Assembly (NCBI RefSeq): GCF_016482785.1
Contig: NZ_JAEMXM010000001.1
Span: forward strand, 62,001-126,000
DNA: 64,000 bases
From: Paenibacillus alkalitolerans
GTDB lineage: Bacteria > Bacillota > Bacilli > Paenibacillales > YIM-B00363
Direction: 5' to 3'
Positions within the stretch are counted from its first letter, which is position 1. Each line of letters begins with the position of its first letter. Shown piece by piece: positions 33,592-43,603 of the stretch. The translations under genes and the position numbers were made by a program. The notes below the pieces were generated by a model, which ran no database searches, was not told where the DNA came from, and saw only the letters and a list, made by a program, of their open reading frames with translations.

Positions 33592-35253
33592 ATGCCAAGT
33601 CCATGGAAGAAAGTATGGAGCATTACGCTGGCAATCGTTTTGATTTCCGTATTGTTTCTAGCGGCGTGCTCGAACAACGCGGGCACGAAAGATGAGCAAG
33701 GCTCGTCCGAGAAGCCGGCGACGGCGGAAGGCGGCTCGAACGACGACAAGAAGGCGGACGATGCGCTCGCCAAGTATCGCCCGGTCGAGGGGAAAACGTA
33801 TGAAATCAGTTGGTCTCCTTACATTATCGATCCGGTTCCGGACGACGCGCCTCTGAAAAAGCATTACGAAGAGAAGTTTAACGTAAAGTTCAAACTGTTG
33901 AATCTGGATAACAAAAACATTACTGAATTACTAAACCTCAAGTTCGCCGCCGGGGAAATTCCGGACTTTATGTCGGACGGCGTCAAGCGTGAAAACTTGC
34001 AGCAATATGTGAAGCAAGGGGTGCTAATGGAGCTTCCGGAGGAGGTCATCAAGGAGTTCGCTCCGGATCTGTACGAGAAGGCGTTGGCTTATGAGCCGAA
34101 GTGGCTGAAATTCGCGATGGTGGACGGAAAGATCTATGGCTTGCCGGAGATGGTCAACTCGGGGAAACGGACGGTCACCGTATGGCGCGGGGACTGGCTG
34201 AAGAAAGTGGGCATTACGAAGACGCCGGATACGCTTGAAGAGTTCGAGGAAGCGTTCTATAAGTTCGCGAACGAAGATCCGGACGGAAACGGCAAAAAGG
34301 ATACGTACGGCTTGTCGATTTCCGGTCTTGCCGGAGTATTCGGGGCATTCGGCTATCTGCCGGGCTACAGCTCCTTCGACTGGCAGGATTGGTTCTGGCA
34401 CGAGCGCGACGGCAAGATTGTCAACGGCGCCGTTCAGCCGGAAATGAAGGACGCGCTCGCGTTGATACACAAGTGGTATAAAGACGGAGTGTTGGATCCC
34501 GAATTTATTACCGGCGAAAACATGGGCGGTTACTGGGCGCTGTCGCATTCGTTCATCAACGGCCGGATCGGCTACAGCGGCCATGGCCACTTCTACCATT
34601 GGAACGAGAGGTTAAAAGACGGAGGCATCGGCGCGAACTACGAAGAAATCGAGAAGTTGGATCCTAAGGTGGCGGAATCGCTCGTACACAGCCTGCCGCC
34701 GGAAGGTCCAGGAGGAAGAAACCTGTATACGGACAACAAGGTTCCGGGCAAAATTATCGCGTTCGGCCGAAACCTGGAGAAAGAACCGGATAAGCTCGGC
34801 AAAATTCTCGAAATTCTCAACCATACTTCTGCATCGTCGATAGAAAACAACTTAACTGCAACGCTTGGTTTTAAAGGCGAAATGTGGGACGTCGATCCGG
34901 AAACGGGCTTGAATAAGCCGATCGGCAAATGGGCGGAGTTGTCAGACCGCGTTGACGGAAAGATGATATTCCAAAATCAATTCGGCGTTTTCCCTGCGGA
35001 AGGGCCGCGTATGGATTGGGCGAAGGAGCATAACTACGACGTTATGACGCGCAATAAGCTGCAGGTGGCGCTGCCGTCCGAATCGATGTACAAGGCGGAG
35101 CTTATAAAATTGAGAGACGAAGCGTATATCTCGATCATCACCGGCGACAAGCCGATCGATTACTTCGAAGAATTCGTCGAGAAGTGGCATCAAATGGGCG
35201 GCGAGCAGCTGACGAAGGAAGCGAATGAATGGTATCAAGAATTCAATAATTAA
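33592..35253 (+). CDS. LplA-type extracellular sugar-binding lipoprotein
   Basis: 553 residues. Lipoprotein signal with lipobox LAAC (Cys26), then an Asn/Gly/Ser-rich linker and a type 1 solute-binding fold of the large COG1653-related LplA group. The DPDGNGKKDTYG block is a calcium-loop-like motif common in these proteins. AGGGAGG precedes the ATG. It delivers an oligosaccharide to the two permeases upstream; with GH105 downstream the ligand is probably an unsaturated uronic-acid oligosaccharide. Confidence 0.93.
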   Translation: MPSPWKKVWSITLAIVLISVLFLAACSNNAGTKDEQGSSEKPATAEGGSNDDKKADDALAKYRPVEGKTYEISWSPYIIDPVPDDAPLKKHYEEKFNVKFKLLNLDNKNITELLNLKFAAGEIPDFMSDGVKRENLQQYVKQGVLMELPEEVIKEFAPDLYEKALAYEPKWLKFAMVDGKIYGLPEMVNSGKRTVTVWRGDWLKKVGITKTPDTLEEFEEAFYKFANEDPDGNGKKDTYGLSISGLAGVFGAFGYLPGYSSFDWQDWFWHERDGKIVNGAVQPEMKDALALIHKWYKDGVLDPEFITGENMGGYWALSHSFINGRIGYSGHGHFYHWNERLKDGGIGANYEEIEKLDPKVAESLVHSLPPEGPGGRNLYTDNKVPGKIIAFGRNLEKEPDKLGKILEILNHTSASSIENNLTATLGFKGEMWDVDPETGLNKPIGKWAELSDRVDGKMIFQNQFGVFPAEGPRMDWAKEHNYDVMTRNKLQVALPSESMYKAELIKLRDEAYISIITGDKPIDYFEEFVEKWHQMGGEQLTKEANEWYQEFNN

Positions 35254-35276
35254 AAAGCAGTAAGCGCATGCGGTAA

Positions 35277-35304
35277 GGGCTTAAGGGGAACGCCTCTTAA
35301 GCTC
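35277..35304 (+). terminator. Intercistronic hairpin (attenuator or mRNA stabiliser)
   Basis: GGGCTTAAGGGG pairs with CCTCTTAAGCTC over 12 positions with two wobbles around a 4-base loop. No T tract follows, so it more likely protects the binding-protein mRNA or reduces read-through. Confidence 0.5.
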
Positions 35305-35353
35305 TTAACCGTTTCGATCGATGGTTGCCATGAACGGGCGAGGAGGAAGCCGT

Positions 35354-36325
35354 ATGCTTCATAAAGAAGGATATTCCTTCTCTACGATGTGGAATTTGCG
35401 CAAGCACACGCGCGGGGAAGACATCATTAATGAAATCTTGGACTTGGGGTTTGAGCAGGTAGAACTGAACTATAACGTGACGGCGGAGCTGCTCTCGACG
35501 ATCGAACCGATGATCGAGAGCGGACGCGTCCGCATATCGAGCGTGCACAACGTGTTTCCGTTTATCCCGGACAAAAATTACGACACGGATTCCGTGATGC
35601 TCGGCTTCGACGATTTGGAGAAGCGGAGGAGGGCTGTGGAGCTGCTGACCGGGTCCGTCGATTACGCGGTTCGATACGGTGCGAAGGGTGTCGTCGTACA
35701 CCCCGGTGAAGTCCCCTTCGACTATAATATCGATGCCGAGCTGAAGCGGCTTTGGCGGGAGCATGGGCGGAACTCTCCTGAATATGCCGCACTATGGGAC
35801 TTGATGCTGGAACAGCGGAATGCGCTGGCTCCGATTCACGTACGCCGCATTCAAGAAAGCTTGGAAATCGTTAGCGAATATATTGCGAAGAAAGGTCACG
35901 ACGTAAAGATCGGTATTGAAACCCGGTCCAGATGCAACCAGATTCCGACCCTCCAGGAAGCCGGTCAAATCATCGAAGGCTTGCAAGGAGCGCCTGTCTA
36001 TCTTTGGTACGACATCGGGCACGGGATGCTGATGGACCGGATGGGACTATACGATAACGTGAAAGAGATCCTTGAGTTGAAGCATAAGGTACTGGGTATC
36101 CACATCCATGAAACCGTGGACCTTGTAGACCACTGGTGTCCGTATATACAGAGCGGCGGGGACGACGGCTTCGATGCGTTCCTGGACGTGATCGAAGCGG
36201 CGCCGATTAAAGTTTATGAGCTGCGCTCGCCGAACACGGCGGAGCAAATAGAACAGAGCTTTCAAATCATGACTGGCAAAATGGCCGCAAGGAAAGGAAC
36301 GGGAGCGCAATGGAACGCGGGATAA
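35354..36325 (+). CDS. Sugar phosphate isomerase/epimerase (TIM-barrel, AP endonuclease family 2 fold)
   Basis: 323 residues of the xylose-isomerase-like barrel: VELNYNVTAEL near the start, VVVHPGEV, IGIETRSR, YDIGHG and IHIHET are the strand ends that carry metal ligands (His, Glu, Asp, His). GCGAGGAGG lies before ATG 35354, chosen over ATG 35321, which has no ribosome site. It overlaps the next gene by 16 bp. It probably isomerises the monosaccharide released by the hydrolase; the substrate is unknown. Confidence 0.82.
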   Translation: MLHKEGYSFSTMWNLRKHTRGEDIINEILDLGFEQVELNYNVTAELLSTIEPMIESGRVRISSVHNVFPFIPDKNYDTDSVMLGFDDLEKRRRAVELLTGSVDYAVRYGAKGVVVHPGEVPFDYNIDAELKRLWREHGRNSPEYAALWDLMLEQRNALAPIHVRRIQESLEIVSEYIAKKGHDVKIGIETRSRCNQIPTLQEAGQIIEGLQGAPVYLWYDIGHGMLMDRMGLYDNVKEILELKHKVLGIHIHETVDLVDHWCPYIQSGGDDGFDAFLDVIEAAPIKVYELRSPNTAEQIEQSFQIMTGKMAARKGTGAQWNAG

Positions 36326-38568
36326 AGACGGCAAGTTATATTCGTGAAGAAGAAAGCATCGATTCCCGGCTGCGCGGCGATCACCGGGCAATAGTAAGCG
36401 TTCTCGCCGATCGGTATATCGGAGCGAACCCTCCGCTTCCGTTCGTGTTTCGCGCTTGGCCGCTCGACGGCATTATGCAGACGGCCGACGGATTGTTCGA
36501 TATCAATTGGAGGAACCGGTTTCCCGACGCCGCCCATGGCATGTACGCTTATGCATGCGGCGCCGTATGGAGCGACGCGGAACGCTCCATAGACCTTGTT
36601 ATAGAGTGCTACGGGCCTGTACAACTGTTCTGCAACGGATCACCGTTGTACCGGTCGAATGCGATCGACGAAGTGAAGAAGCACCACCGTTCCGTCGTTG
36701 AGGTGACGTTTCGCCGCGGATGGAACACGTTGTTCGTGAAAGCGCGGAACACGACGGCAGGCTTCGGATGCGCCATCGGCGCCGATGAAGCGAAGGTGCG
36801 CATTCTGCATGTGTTGTCTCCGTTTACCGAACGAATGGGCCAAGCCGGTTGGGTATTTACCGCGCCGACGGCTGCGGATGTGTTTGCCGGCGGCGAGCGT
36901 CTGCCGGATGCAGCGGACGCGGAGCCGTCGGACAAATGCGATTGGTATCCGCTGCTTCGGCGGGGAAGCCGGGAATCAGCCGTATGCAGCGAGACGCTCT
37001 ACGGGCTGCAGCCCGGCAAGAAGGTTTACGCTTGGACGAGGCTGGAACGGCTCCAGGGCGGTCCGTTAACGCTTTCCGGCCGGTCGGACGGCGCTCTTCG
37101 CGTATGGTTCGGTTCGCACTTGGTGCTTGATGCTCCGGCAGGAGGCGAGTTTCTCGTATCGGTTCCCCGCTCCTTGGTGGAAGGCTGCGACGTTTATGTA
37201 GAGAGCGTGTGCGGCAACCGAGGATGGTCATTTGAGCTTCGGGCAGCCGTTGAAGGACGGCGCTGTATGTGGGAGCAGCCGCATCCGGTTCACGGATATG
37301 ACGGACCATGGCTGCTTCTTGGGCCGATCGACGAAACGGTCGATTACGGACCGGCCGAATTGGGAGTCATTCATCACGTATACGACGGGGGCCAAAAACA
37401 AGTTTACTGGCGCACGGCCGAGCCGCTCGTTGCCGTCCGTCCCTTCTACGAGAACGCGATGCTCAGCAACAAGTGGACGACGAGCGGAATGACGAATTTC
37501 GCCCGGTGGGACTATCCGCTCGGCGTAACGATGTACGGATTGCTTAAGAGCGGACGTCTTCTGGGACGGGCGGATATGATCGAGTACGTCAAGAAGCATA
37601 TCGGCTCTTGCACGAAATATTACGATTATTCGCTCTGGGATAAGGAGCAGTACGGCTTTCCTTCCGTGAATCACCAGCTGGTGTTAATGAAAATGCTGGA
37701 TAATTGCGGTTCTTTCGGTTCTTCCATGCTGGAAGCGTACCGGGACAACGCGGACGAATCTTATCTGCCGGTAGCGGAGACGATCGCGTCCTTCATCCGG
37801 GACCGGCTCGAGCGAAGGGAAGACGGCGCCTTCTACCGCATCTGCGAAGGCGAATACTCGGAAAATTCGATGTGGGCGGACGATCTGTATATGAGCACGC
37901 CGTTCATGAAGCGTTACGCGCAGTTGAAGGGCGACAAATCGTTCCTAGACGATGCGGCGCGGCAGTTTCTGCTCTACAAGAAGTATTTGTTTATGCCCGT
38001 GAAGCGTATCATGTCGCATGTATACGATTTTAAATACGGAACGGCAACCAAAGTGCCTTGGGGAAGAGGCAACGGATGGGTTCTCTTTTCGTTATCGGAG
38101 CTGCTGGAGGCGGTTCCGGAAACACATCCGCACCGCAGCGAGCTCCTTCCTTTCTTTAACGACTTATGCGAAGGTTACTTGGCGCTTCAAGGGGAGAGCG
38201 GCATGTGGAGGCAAGTGCTGGACGACCCGGAAGCATACGAGGAATCGTCCTGCACTGCCATGTTTACGTACGCGTTCGCAAGGGGTGTCTACAACGGATG
38301 GCTGCATGATCCGGACCGGTTTGCGGCAGCGGCTTTCCGCGGCTGGCACGGTCTGACGCGGCACGCCATCGACCGGGCAGGCAACGTATACGGCGTCTGC
38401 AGCGGTTCCCGCTACTCCTTCACGGCCGAATATTATAAAGATGATCTGAAGACGGTCACTAACGACAATCACGGCATCGGTATCGTCATGTTGGCCGGTA
38501 CGGAAATTTGCAAGCTGGCGGAATGGATGGCCGTATCGGAACGCACGACGGTCGAGAGCGCGAAGTAA
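36310..38568 (+). CDS. Two-domain GH88/GH105-like unsaturated glycuronyl hydrolase
   Basis: 752 residues. The N-terminal 330 or so are beta-rich and sugar-binding-like (LVIECYGPVQLFCNGSPLY, WNTLFVKARNTTAGFG). The C-terminal alpha/alpha barrel (about 370-745) shows GH105 blocks: SVNHQLVLMKMLDN, MWADDLYMSTPFMKRYAQLKG with the catalytic-type Asp, and WGRGNGWVLFSLSELLEAVP. GH105 enzymes remove the unsaturated uronic acid left by lyases, inside the cell. No signal peptide is present, in agreement. The added N-terminal domain makes it about twice the usual GH105 length. Confidence 0.83.
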   Translation: MERGIKTASYIREEESIDSRLRGDHRAIVSVLADRYIGANPPLPFVFRAWPLDGIMQTADGLFDINWRNRFPDAAHGMYAYACGAVWSDAERSIDLVIECYGPVQLFCNGSPLYRSNAIDEVKKHHRSVVEVTFRRGWNTLFVKARNTTAGFGCAIGADEAKVRILHVLSPFTERMGQAGWVFTAPTAADVFAGGERLPDAADAEPSDKCDWYPLLRRGSRESAVCSETLYGLQPGKKVYAWTRLERLQGGPLTLSGRSDGALRVWFGSHLVLDAPAGGEFLVSVPRSLVEGCDVYVESVCGNRGWSFELRAAVEGRRCMWEQPHPVHGYDGPWLLLGPIDETVDYGPAELGVIHHVYDGGQKQVYWRTAEPLVAVRPFYENAMLSNKWTTSGMTNFARWDYPLGVTMYGLLKSGRLLGRADMIEYVKKHIGSCTKYYDYSLWDKEQYGFPSVNHQLVLMKMLDNCGSFGSSMLEAYRDNADESYLPVAETIASFIRDRLERREDGAFYRICEGEYSENSMWADDLYMSTPFMKRYAQLKGDKSFLDDAARQFLLYKKYLFMPVKRIMSHVYDFKYGTATKVPWGRGNGWVLFSLSELLEAVPETHPHRSELLPFFNDLCEGYLALQGESGMWRQVLDDPEAYEESSCTAMFTYAFARGVYNGWLHDPDRFAAAAFRGWHGLTRHAIDRAGNVYGVCSGSRYSFTAEYYKDDLKTVTNDNHGIGIVMLAGTEICKLAEWMAVSERTTVESAK

Positions 38569-38578
38569 GTCAAACACC

Positions 38579-38632
38579 CGGCGGGATTCCCACGAATCGT
38601 TGCGGTTCGGTGGAATCCCGCCGTTTCTTTTA
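38579..38632 (+). terminator. Terminator after the GH105-like gene
   Basis: CGGCGGGATTCC and GGAATCCCGCCG form a perfect 12-bp stem, followed by TTTCTTTT. Confidence 0.88.
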
Positions 38633-38673
38633 GCCGATTTCCTTCCCTCAAAGCTGTTTTTGTGGTACAACAA

Positions 38674-38688
38674 ATAAAAACCGCTTTC
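38674..38688 (+). promoter_or_regulatory. Near-consensus cre site before the AraC regulator gene
   Basis: The minus strand reads TTGAAAGCGGTTTTT, matching WTGNAANCGNWWNCW except at the penultimate C. It is 44 bp before the regulator start. Confidence 0.4.
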
Positions 38689-38731
38689 AAACACACAAAT
38701 AGACCGAGAGCACAGTAATGGGGGGCTTTGA

Positions 38732-41026
38732 ATGCGTTTCTTGAAGCCGATGAACACCGTGTTTTACCGGTTAATCTTTTCATACTTCTTGCTGATCGTC
38801 ATAACGACGATATTTATGGGTATCACTTCGTATGTATATTTCACGAAAAATTTCAATGAAGAAATCGAAAAAGTGAACGGCCGCATGCTTGCGTACCTGA
38901 AAAAAATAACCGACGAAAATATCTTTCGCGAAACGCAGCGAATTTATATTGACATCACCATGGCCATGCCGGAGAACGATGCGGCGATTGCTTTGTTTCA
39001 CGAACCGGTGGAAGGAAACCATGCGCGCATTTCGCAAGTGAATCAATATTTGAAAGAGATCTCTTCGCGCCATTCGGACTTGATCGATTCCATTCAGGTG
39101 TATTATCGTGAAAATAATTTGATCATCTCTTCGATGCACGGAGTAGAGTTTCTCGAACATCCGGGCAGCGAACCGGCGCAATGGCTGGAAGTGGCGAACA
39201 AGCAGTACAAAGGGGCGCTTTCTTGGTACCACTTCGGGGATTCCGTAGCGTTAATCGGTTCCTATCCGTTTGCGAACACAGGTGAAAGCCAAGGATATAT
39301 TGCGATATTGTTAAAAAAGCGGGCGATTACGGAGCTGCTCACCGAATCGGCTGCGAAAGAAGCCGGGCGGCTCATCATAGTCGGGCCAGACGGCGTCGTC
39401 GGGCACGAGCCGAACGATCAAGTGTTGACGCTTGCTCAAAACCACATTAAAGAGATCCAAATGTCGGATACGGCGGATCATTTTTACTTAACGGAAATAG
39501 GAGGCATCAAAGCGATGATTTCCTATACTTCGCTTCGTCCCGGTTGGAAGCTCGTGAACATTACGCCCGTCGACGAGTTTTACAATAAAACGGTTCCGAT
39601 CCAACGGACGATTTTATTGATTTGCTTGGTTGCGCTCGCAATCGGCGTAGTCATCTCGAATGTGTTTACCGTTAACATTTACAACCCGCTGAAGTTGATA
39701 CTCGACCGGGCGCGAACGTGGTTTCACGAGGACGAATCGGCGGCCAAGCATGCCAACGAATACCATATGATTAATAGTGTCATCGACAATTTATCCGTCA
39801 AGGTCGGAGACTTGGAGAAAACATTGAAAGGCAACCTGCCGCTGATCAAGAACAAGCTGGCGGACGATCTCTTGAAGGGAAAGATCGAATCTACAGCCCA
39901 AATCAACGAACGGTTGGCTTTGATTCATGCGGAGCCGGTCGATGTATACAGTTATTATTGCGTCATATCGCTGCATCTCGACGAAACCGATTTGCGGAAT
40001 ATCAATACGGAGAACAGCGAATTCATTAAGTACAATTTGATCGATCAAATCGAGAACGGGCACCTGTTCCAAGGACGCTGCCTGGCGATCGAACATGAGA
40101 ATCGAATCCATATCGCCGTGTTTTCCAAACAGAAAAATGCGGACGCGGTGCATCACGTTATCAATTCCATTTCGTCTTATGCCTATTCGAATTTTATGCT
40201 GTCAGTCGTCGGTGCGGTGGGCAGCTGGGCGACGAATCCGTTGAAGCTGAACGAATCGTTCCAAGAAAACAGGATTTTGTTAAAATACAGGTATTTCAAA
40301 CCGAAGCAGCGGATTATTTTCGGATATTCGTATTTGGAAAGGGAAAAAAGCAAGAAAGAGCTCGATTCTTCATTCTGTGAAGATTTCGCAAAGGCGTTAA
40401 AGCTGCGCGACCAGAAAAAAGCGGACGAAGCGATCAGGAGGTTCACGAATGAAATTTCGAGCGGTATGTATAGCGCGGAGTACGGACAAGAAAAAATCAA
40501 AGATTTTCTTTACGAATACTACAGCTATGTGAAGAACATGAATATAAGCACCAGGGAAGTGTTTGACGAAGAGCTGTTATTGGACTTCTACCAATTTGAT
40601 CATATCGATCAATACAAAGCTTGGCTTATGAATGTCGTTAAAACGACGTTCGATTATATCGACGACAAGCAAAAACACAAGAATGCCGACATGATCGATA
40701 AAATCAAGGCGTACATCGTCGAAAATCCGGACAAGGATTTATCGCTCAATGCCGTTGCGGAGATTGTAAATTTAAGCCCGAGGTATTTAAGCCGCATTTT
40801 TAAACAGGAGACCGGCGAAAACTTCGTCGATTTTGTTACTACGGTCCGCATGCACAAAGCGGGCGAGCTGATCCGCAGCTCGGAGCTGCCCATCGAGCAG
40901 ATCGCGATGCAGGTCAGCTACAATAACCCCGCTTATTTCGCAAAGAAGTTTAAAGAAACGTTCGGCATGACGCCGACGAGCTACCGGATGAAAGAATCGT
41001 CTTCACACGATTCACAATATTTATAA
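38732..41026 (+). CDS. Membrane-bound AraC family regulator
   Basis: 764 residues. Two membrane segments (about 10-30 and 290-312) enclose an extracellular Cache-like sensor domain. After a linker and a long cytosolic region, the AraC helix-turn-helix pair fills the last 100 residues (LSLNAVAEIVNLSPRYLSRI, then FKQETGENF; VSYNNPAYFAKKFKETFGMT). Such one-piece transmembrane regulators sit next to polysaccharide loci in Paenibacillus and activate the ABC/hydrolase operon upon sensing sugar. GGGGGG precedes the ATG. Confidence 0.9.
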   Translation: MRFLKPMNTVFYRLIFSYFLLIVITTIFMGITSYVYFTKNFNEEIEKVNGRMLAYLKKITDENIFRETQRIYIDITMAMPENDAAIALFHEPVEGNHARISQVNQYLKEISSRHSDLIDSIQVYYRENNLIISSMHGVEFLEHPGSEPAQWLEVANKQYKGALSWYHFGDSVALIGSYPFANTGESQGYIAILLKKRAITELLTESAAKEAGRLIIVGPDGVVGHEPNDQVLTLAQNHIKEIQMSDTADHFYLTEIGGIKAMISYTSLRPGWKLVNITPVDEFYNKTVPIQRTILLICLVALAIGVVISNVFTVNIYNPLKLILDRARTWFHEDESAAKHANEYHMINSVIDNLSVKVGDLEKTLKGNLPLIKNKLADDLLKGKIESTAQINERLALIHAEPVDVYSYYCVISLHLDETDLRNINTENSEFIKYNLIDQIENGHLFQGRCLAIEHENRIHIAVFSKQKNADAVHHVINSISSYAYSNFMLSVVGAVGSWATNPLKLNESFQENRILLKYRYFKPKQRIIFGYSYLEREKSKKELDSSFCEDFAKALKLRDQKKADEAIRRFTNEISSGMYSAEYGQEKIKDFLYEYYSYVKNMNISTREVFDEELLLDFYQFDHIDQYKAWLMNVVKTTFDYIDDKQKHKNADMIDKIKAYIVENPDKDLSLNAVAEIVNLSPRYLSRIFKQETGENFVDFVTTVRMHKAGELIRSSELPIEQIAMQVSYNNPAYFAKKFKETFGMTPTSYRMKESSSHDSQYL

Positions 41027-41101
41027 CCACCTGGATTCCTTCGGATGCGATCGATTTCTGAGCTTCCAATGCAAGATGAACCTCGGAGCCTGTGGCAATT
41101 A

Positions 41102-41256
41102 ATTATGCCGCAGGCTTTTCATGATTTGCATCGGAAATGACGTACGCGCCCCGGGCGACACCTTCGTAAGCTTTCGTCGCCGTCCCGCAAAGACCGGCAA
41201 GTTTTGGCGGCTGAGCACGAGGCAGACCGGGCCGCCCTCCATCCGGATATACGTCC
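41102..41256 (-). pseudogene. Transketolase gene fragment with frameshift
   Basis: The minus strand reads RTYIRMEGGPVCLVLSRQNL then PVFA, and, after a single missing G, GTATKAYEGVARGAYVISDA ending NHEKPAA and a stop at 41102. SRQNLPV and GVARGAYV(I/L)SDA are hallmarks of the transketolase pyrimidine domain end. The rest of the gene is absent; no start or ribosome site exists. Confidence 0.65.
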
Positions 41257-41355
41257 GGATCGGATCATAATCGGTTCTTCGGATGTTTTGTCGACAATGA
41301 ACCTTTCTTCGATCGGATGTGTTTATTTAGTAGATTGTTGAAAGGAGGGGACATT

Positions 41356-41910
41356 TTGACGGAACGGGAGCTCTTTGAAACATATAACAAGGAAGTGTAC
41401 AGAACTTGTTATAGTATGCTTGGCAACGCAATGGACGCTGAGGATGTATGTCAAGAAGTGTTCATAACCGTGTTCGGACAAAACTGGGCAAGCATCGAAT
41501 ATTTTCGGACATGGCTTCTAAGAGTGACGGTGAATCATTGTTTGAATCATATTAGAAAAAGAAGGAGCCTGCGTACAAAAGAAGCATTGTTAAGGATGTT
41601 CACATTGAGAACCGCCGACAGACCGGCGGACGCTGTAGTCGAAGAACAGGAAACCGCTTCGGAGTGCGCATCTTACATAAGCCTGTTGCCCGAGAAAATT
41701 CGAATGTCCGTATCTCTAAGGTATATGAATGATTTAAGCTTTCAGGAAATATCGGAGGTGCTGCAAATTCCCGTCGGCACCGTCAAATCCAGAGTGCATT
41801 ACGGTATAAAAATGCTGAAAAAAATTATCGAGCGTGAGGATCTTAAAGCGAAGGAGGGGGGAGCGGCTTATGAAAGAAGCGGAAGCGCTTATTCGGCAAT
41901 GGAAAGATGA
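41356..41910 (+). CDS. ECF-type RNA polymerase sigma factor
   Basis: 184 residues. Sigma region 2 spans about 8-75 (YRTCYSMLGNAMDAEDVCQE) and region 4 about 108-165 (LPEKIRMSVSLRYMNDLSFQ, then EISEVLQIPVGTVKSRVHYG). TTG 41356 is the start because AAAGGAGGGG lies 7 bases upstream. It overlaps the DUF4179 gene by 41 bp, a usual sigma/anti-sigma arrangement. Confidence 0.9.
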   Translation: MTERELFETYNKEVYRTCYSMLGNAMDAEDVCQEVFITVFGQNWASIEYFRTWLLRVTVNHCLNHIRKRRSLRTKEALLRMFTLRTADRPADAVVEEQETASECASYISLLPEKIRMSVSLRYMNDLSFQEISEVLQIPVGTVKSRVHYGIKMLKKIIEREDLKAKEGGAAYERSGSAYSAMER

Positions 41911-43522
41911 TTCCCATATTGAATATCCGGATTTTGATAAGATGTGGGAAAGGATTCGTGAGCGTTCCAAAAGTGAAGTTCAGTCGGAATCGGTTAAAGC
42001 TGTTCATCGTCCGGTCCCGCGCAAATGGTTCGTCGCCGCTTCACTTGCTGCTGTTCTTACCGCAACTCCCGTATTTGCGGCAATCAATTGGGAATATTTA
42101 CTGCCGGGAAGAACCGGGGTCCAATCCGCGCTTCAGCAAGGCTTGGGTCAGACGATTGAGAAATCCGTTACTCATGACGGCGTTACACTCACGCTGCATA
42201 CGGCTGTCGTAGACGAAAACCGTACGGTAATATTGTATAGTTTGGAGTCCGGACAAGAGACTTTTGACCGCAATAAACAGTGGAGATTTGCCAAGATGCA
42301 GCTGCAGGATGATAAAGGCCGGCCGATAGAAGGCAATTACTCACATAGATGGGATGAACAAAGCGGCAAGCTTACCGGATACTTTGAGACGGATTGGAAT
42401 CCTGAAGGAACGGAAGCGAATGTGAGGTTTTCGGCGCAAACGTTACAAATCCTTTCGACAGAGAAGCAGCCTCTTTCGCTGAACCCGCTGAATGAAGACA
42501 TCCAAACATTCGATATTGATCAAGACGGCATTCGTCAACTGAAGGTTCAAGCCTTTGCTCAAGATGAAGACAAAGTCACACTCGCTTCTGCCGTTTCCTA
42601 TTCTTTGCCGGAAGCGAAGGATTGGGCTTATCCTCGCATTGAAATCACCAAGGAGGGGAAGAGGGTTAAAGAGTCCGGGGTTTCCGTGTTCGGAACGCCG
42701 GACGGCGAAGGCGAGTACACGAACGAGCAGCATTTTCGGCTTAACGATTTGCAAGGAGGGACCGCAACTTACAAGTTGTCATATTACCGGGAAGAACAAC
42801 GATTGGATAACGAGTGGAATATGGAGCTTGAATTAGACAAAAGTCTGATGCAAAACAGCACGATTACCCGCAAGCTGAACATTCCAATAGAGCTGCCCAA
42901 TGGAGACATTACGCTTGAGGAGATGGTCGTTACACCGACACAGGTGAGGATTACGGCAAGTCACGTTCGGAGGTTTATGATTCCTCAGTATGTCCACTAC
43001 TCGTTGGATGTGAACGGAGTCAAGTTACGGGGCGGAATCGGTTACGATAGAGATAAACCTAATAAGCCGACATTTCGCTTTGAGCTGCCTCCTCACGTTC
43101 GAATCGAGGAGGATACGCCGGTTACGCTGGTCGGTAAATACGAAATAGTCTTTCGCGGAGGCGGCTCGGAATCGTATCGGTTAACCGGAATTAGCGGGGA
43201 AAAGAAGTCTTTTATGGATGAGGTCAACGGCTATCCCGTGAAATGGACATATTATATGAAGGGGAACGATCTATATGTCGAGACGGAAAGCGCGGACCGC
43301 ACCTTCGGCGGTATCAATCAGACATATCAATTGAAGAAAGACGGGAAAAGATTATACGGCAAACCGGTTACCGCCAACATTATGGGAGACGGCAACAACA
43401 GAGCGGTGGACGTATATCCCGACTTCAAGGGAACGGATGCGGAAATATATGTTTGGAGATACAGCATCGACAGCCCCGATAAGGAAATGAGAGTGCCGAT
43501 AGAGCTGAGGGTTTCTAAATAG
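41870..43522 (+). CDS. DUF4179 domain transmembrane anti-sigma factor
   Basis: 550 residues. A cytosolic N-terminal 50 residues would bind the sigma factor, then one membrane segment (KWFVAASLAAVLTATPVFAA at about 58-77), and the extracellular DUF4179/DUF5643 region (INWEYLLPGRTGVQSALQQG, then GLGQTIEKSVTHDGVTLTL). This is the standard partner of ECF sigma factors in Bacillales. AAGGAGGGGGGAG precedes ATG 41870. The signal it senses is unknown. Confidence 0.87.
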   Translation: MKEAEALIRQWKDDSHIEYPDFDKMWERIRERSKSEVQSESVKAVHRPVPRKWFVAASLAAVLTATPVFAAINWEYLLPGRTGVQSALQQGLGQTIEKSVTHDGVTLTLHTAVVDENRTVILYSLESGQETFDRNKQWRFAKMQLQDDKGRPIEGNYSHRWDEQSGKLTGYFETDWNPEGTEANVRFSAQTLQILSTEKQPLSLNPLNEDIQTFDIDQDGIRQLKVQAFAQDEDKVTLASAVSYSLPEAKDWAYPRIEITKEGKRVKESGVSVFGTPDGEGEYTNEQHFRLNDLQGGTATYKLSYYREEQRLDNEWNMELELDKSLMQNSTITRKLNIPIELPNGDITLEEMVVTPTQVRITASHVRRFMIPQYVHYSLDVNGVKLRGGIGYDRDKPNKPTFRFELPPHVRIEEDTPVTLVGKYEIVFRGGGSESYRLTGISGEKKSFMDEVNGYPVKWTYYMKGNDLYVETESADRTFGGINQTYQLKKDGKRLYGKPVTANIMGDGNNRAVDVYPDFKGTDAEIYVWRYSIDSPDKEMRVPIELRVSK

Positions 43523-43603
43523 CCGCAGTCCGCCGGTTGCTTTGACCGGCGGACTCAAACTTTTGTGGTAAACGTTCTGATTTGGCACATAGCGGACAGA
43601 AGT

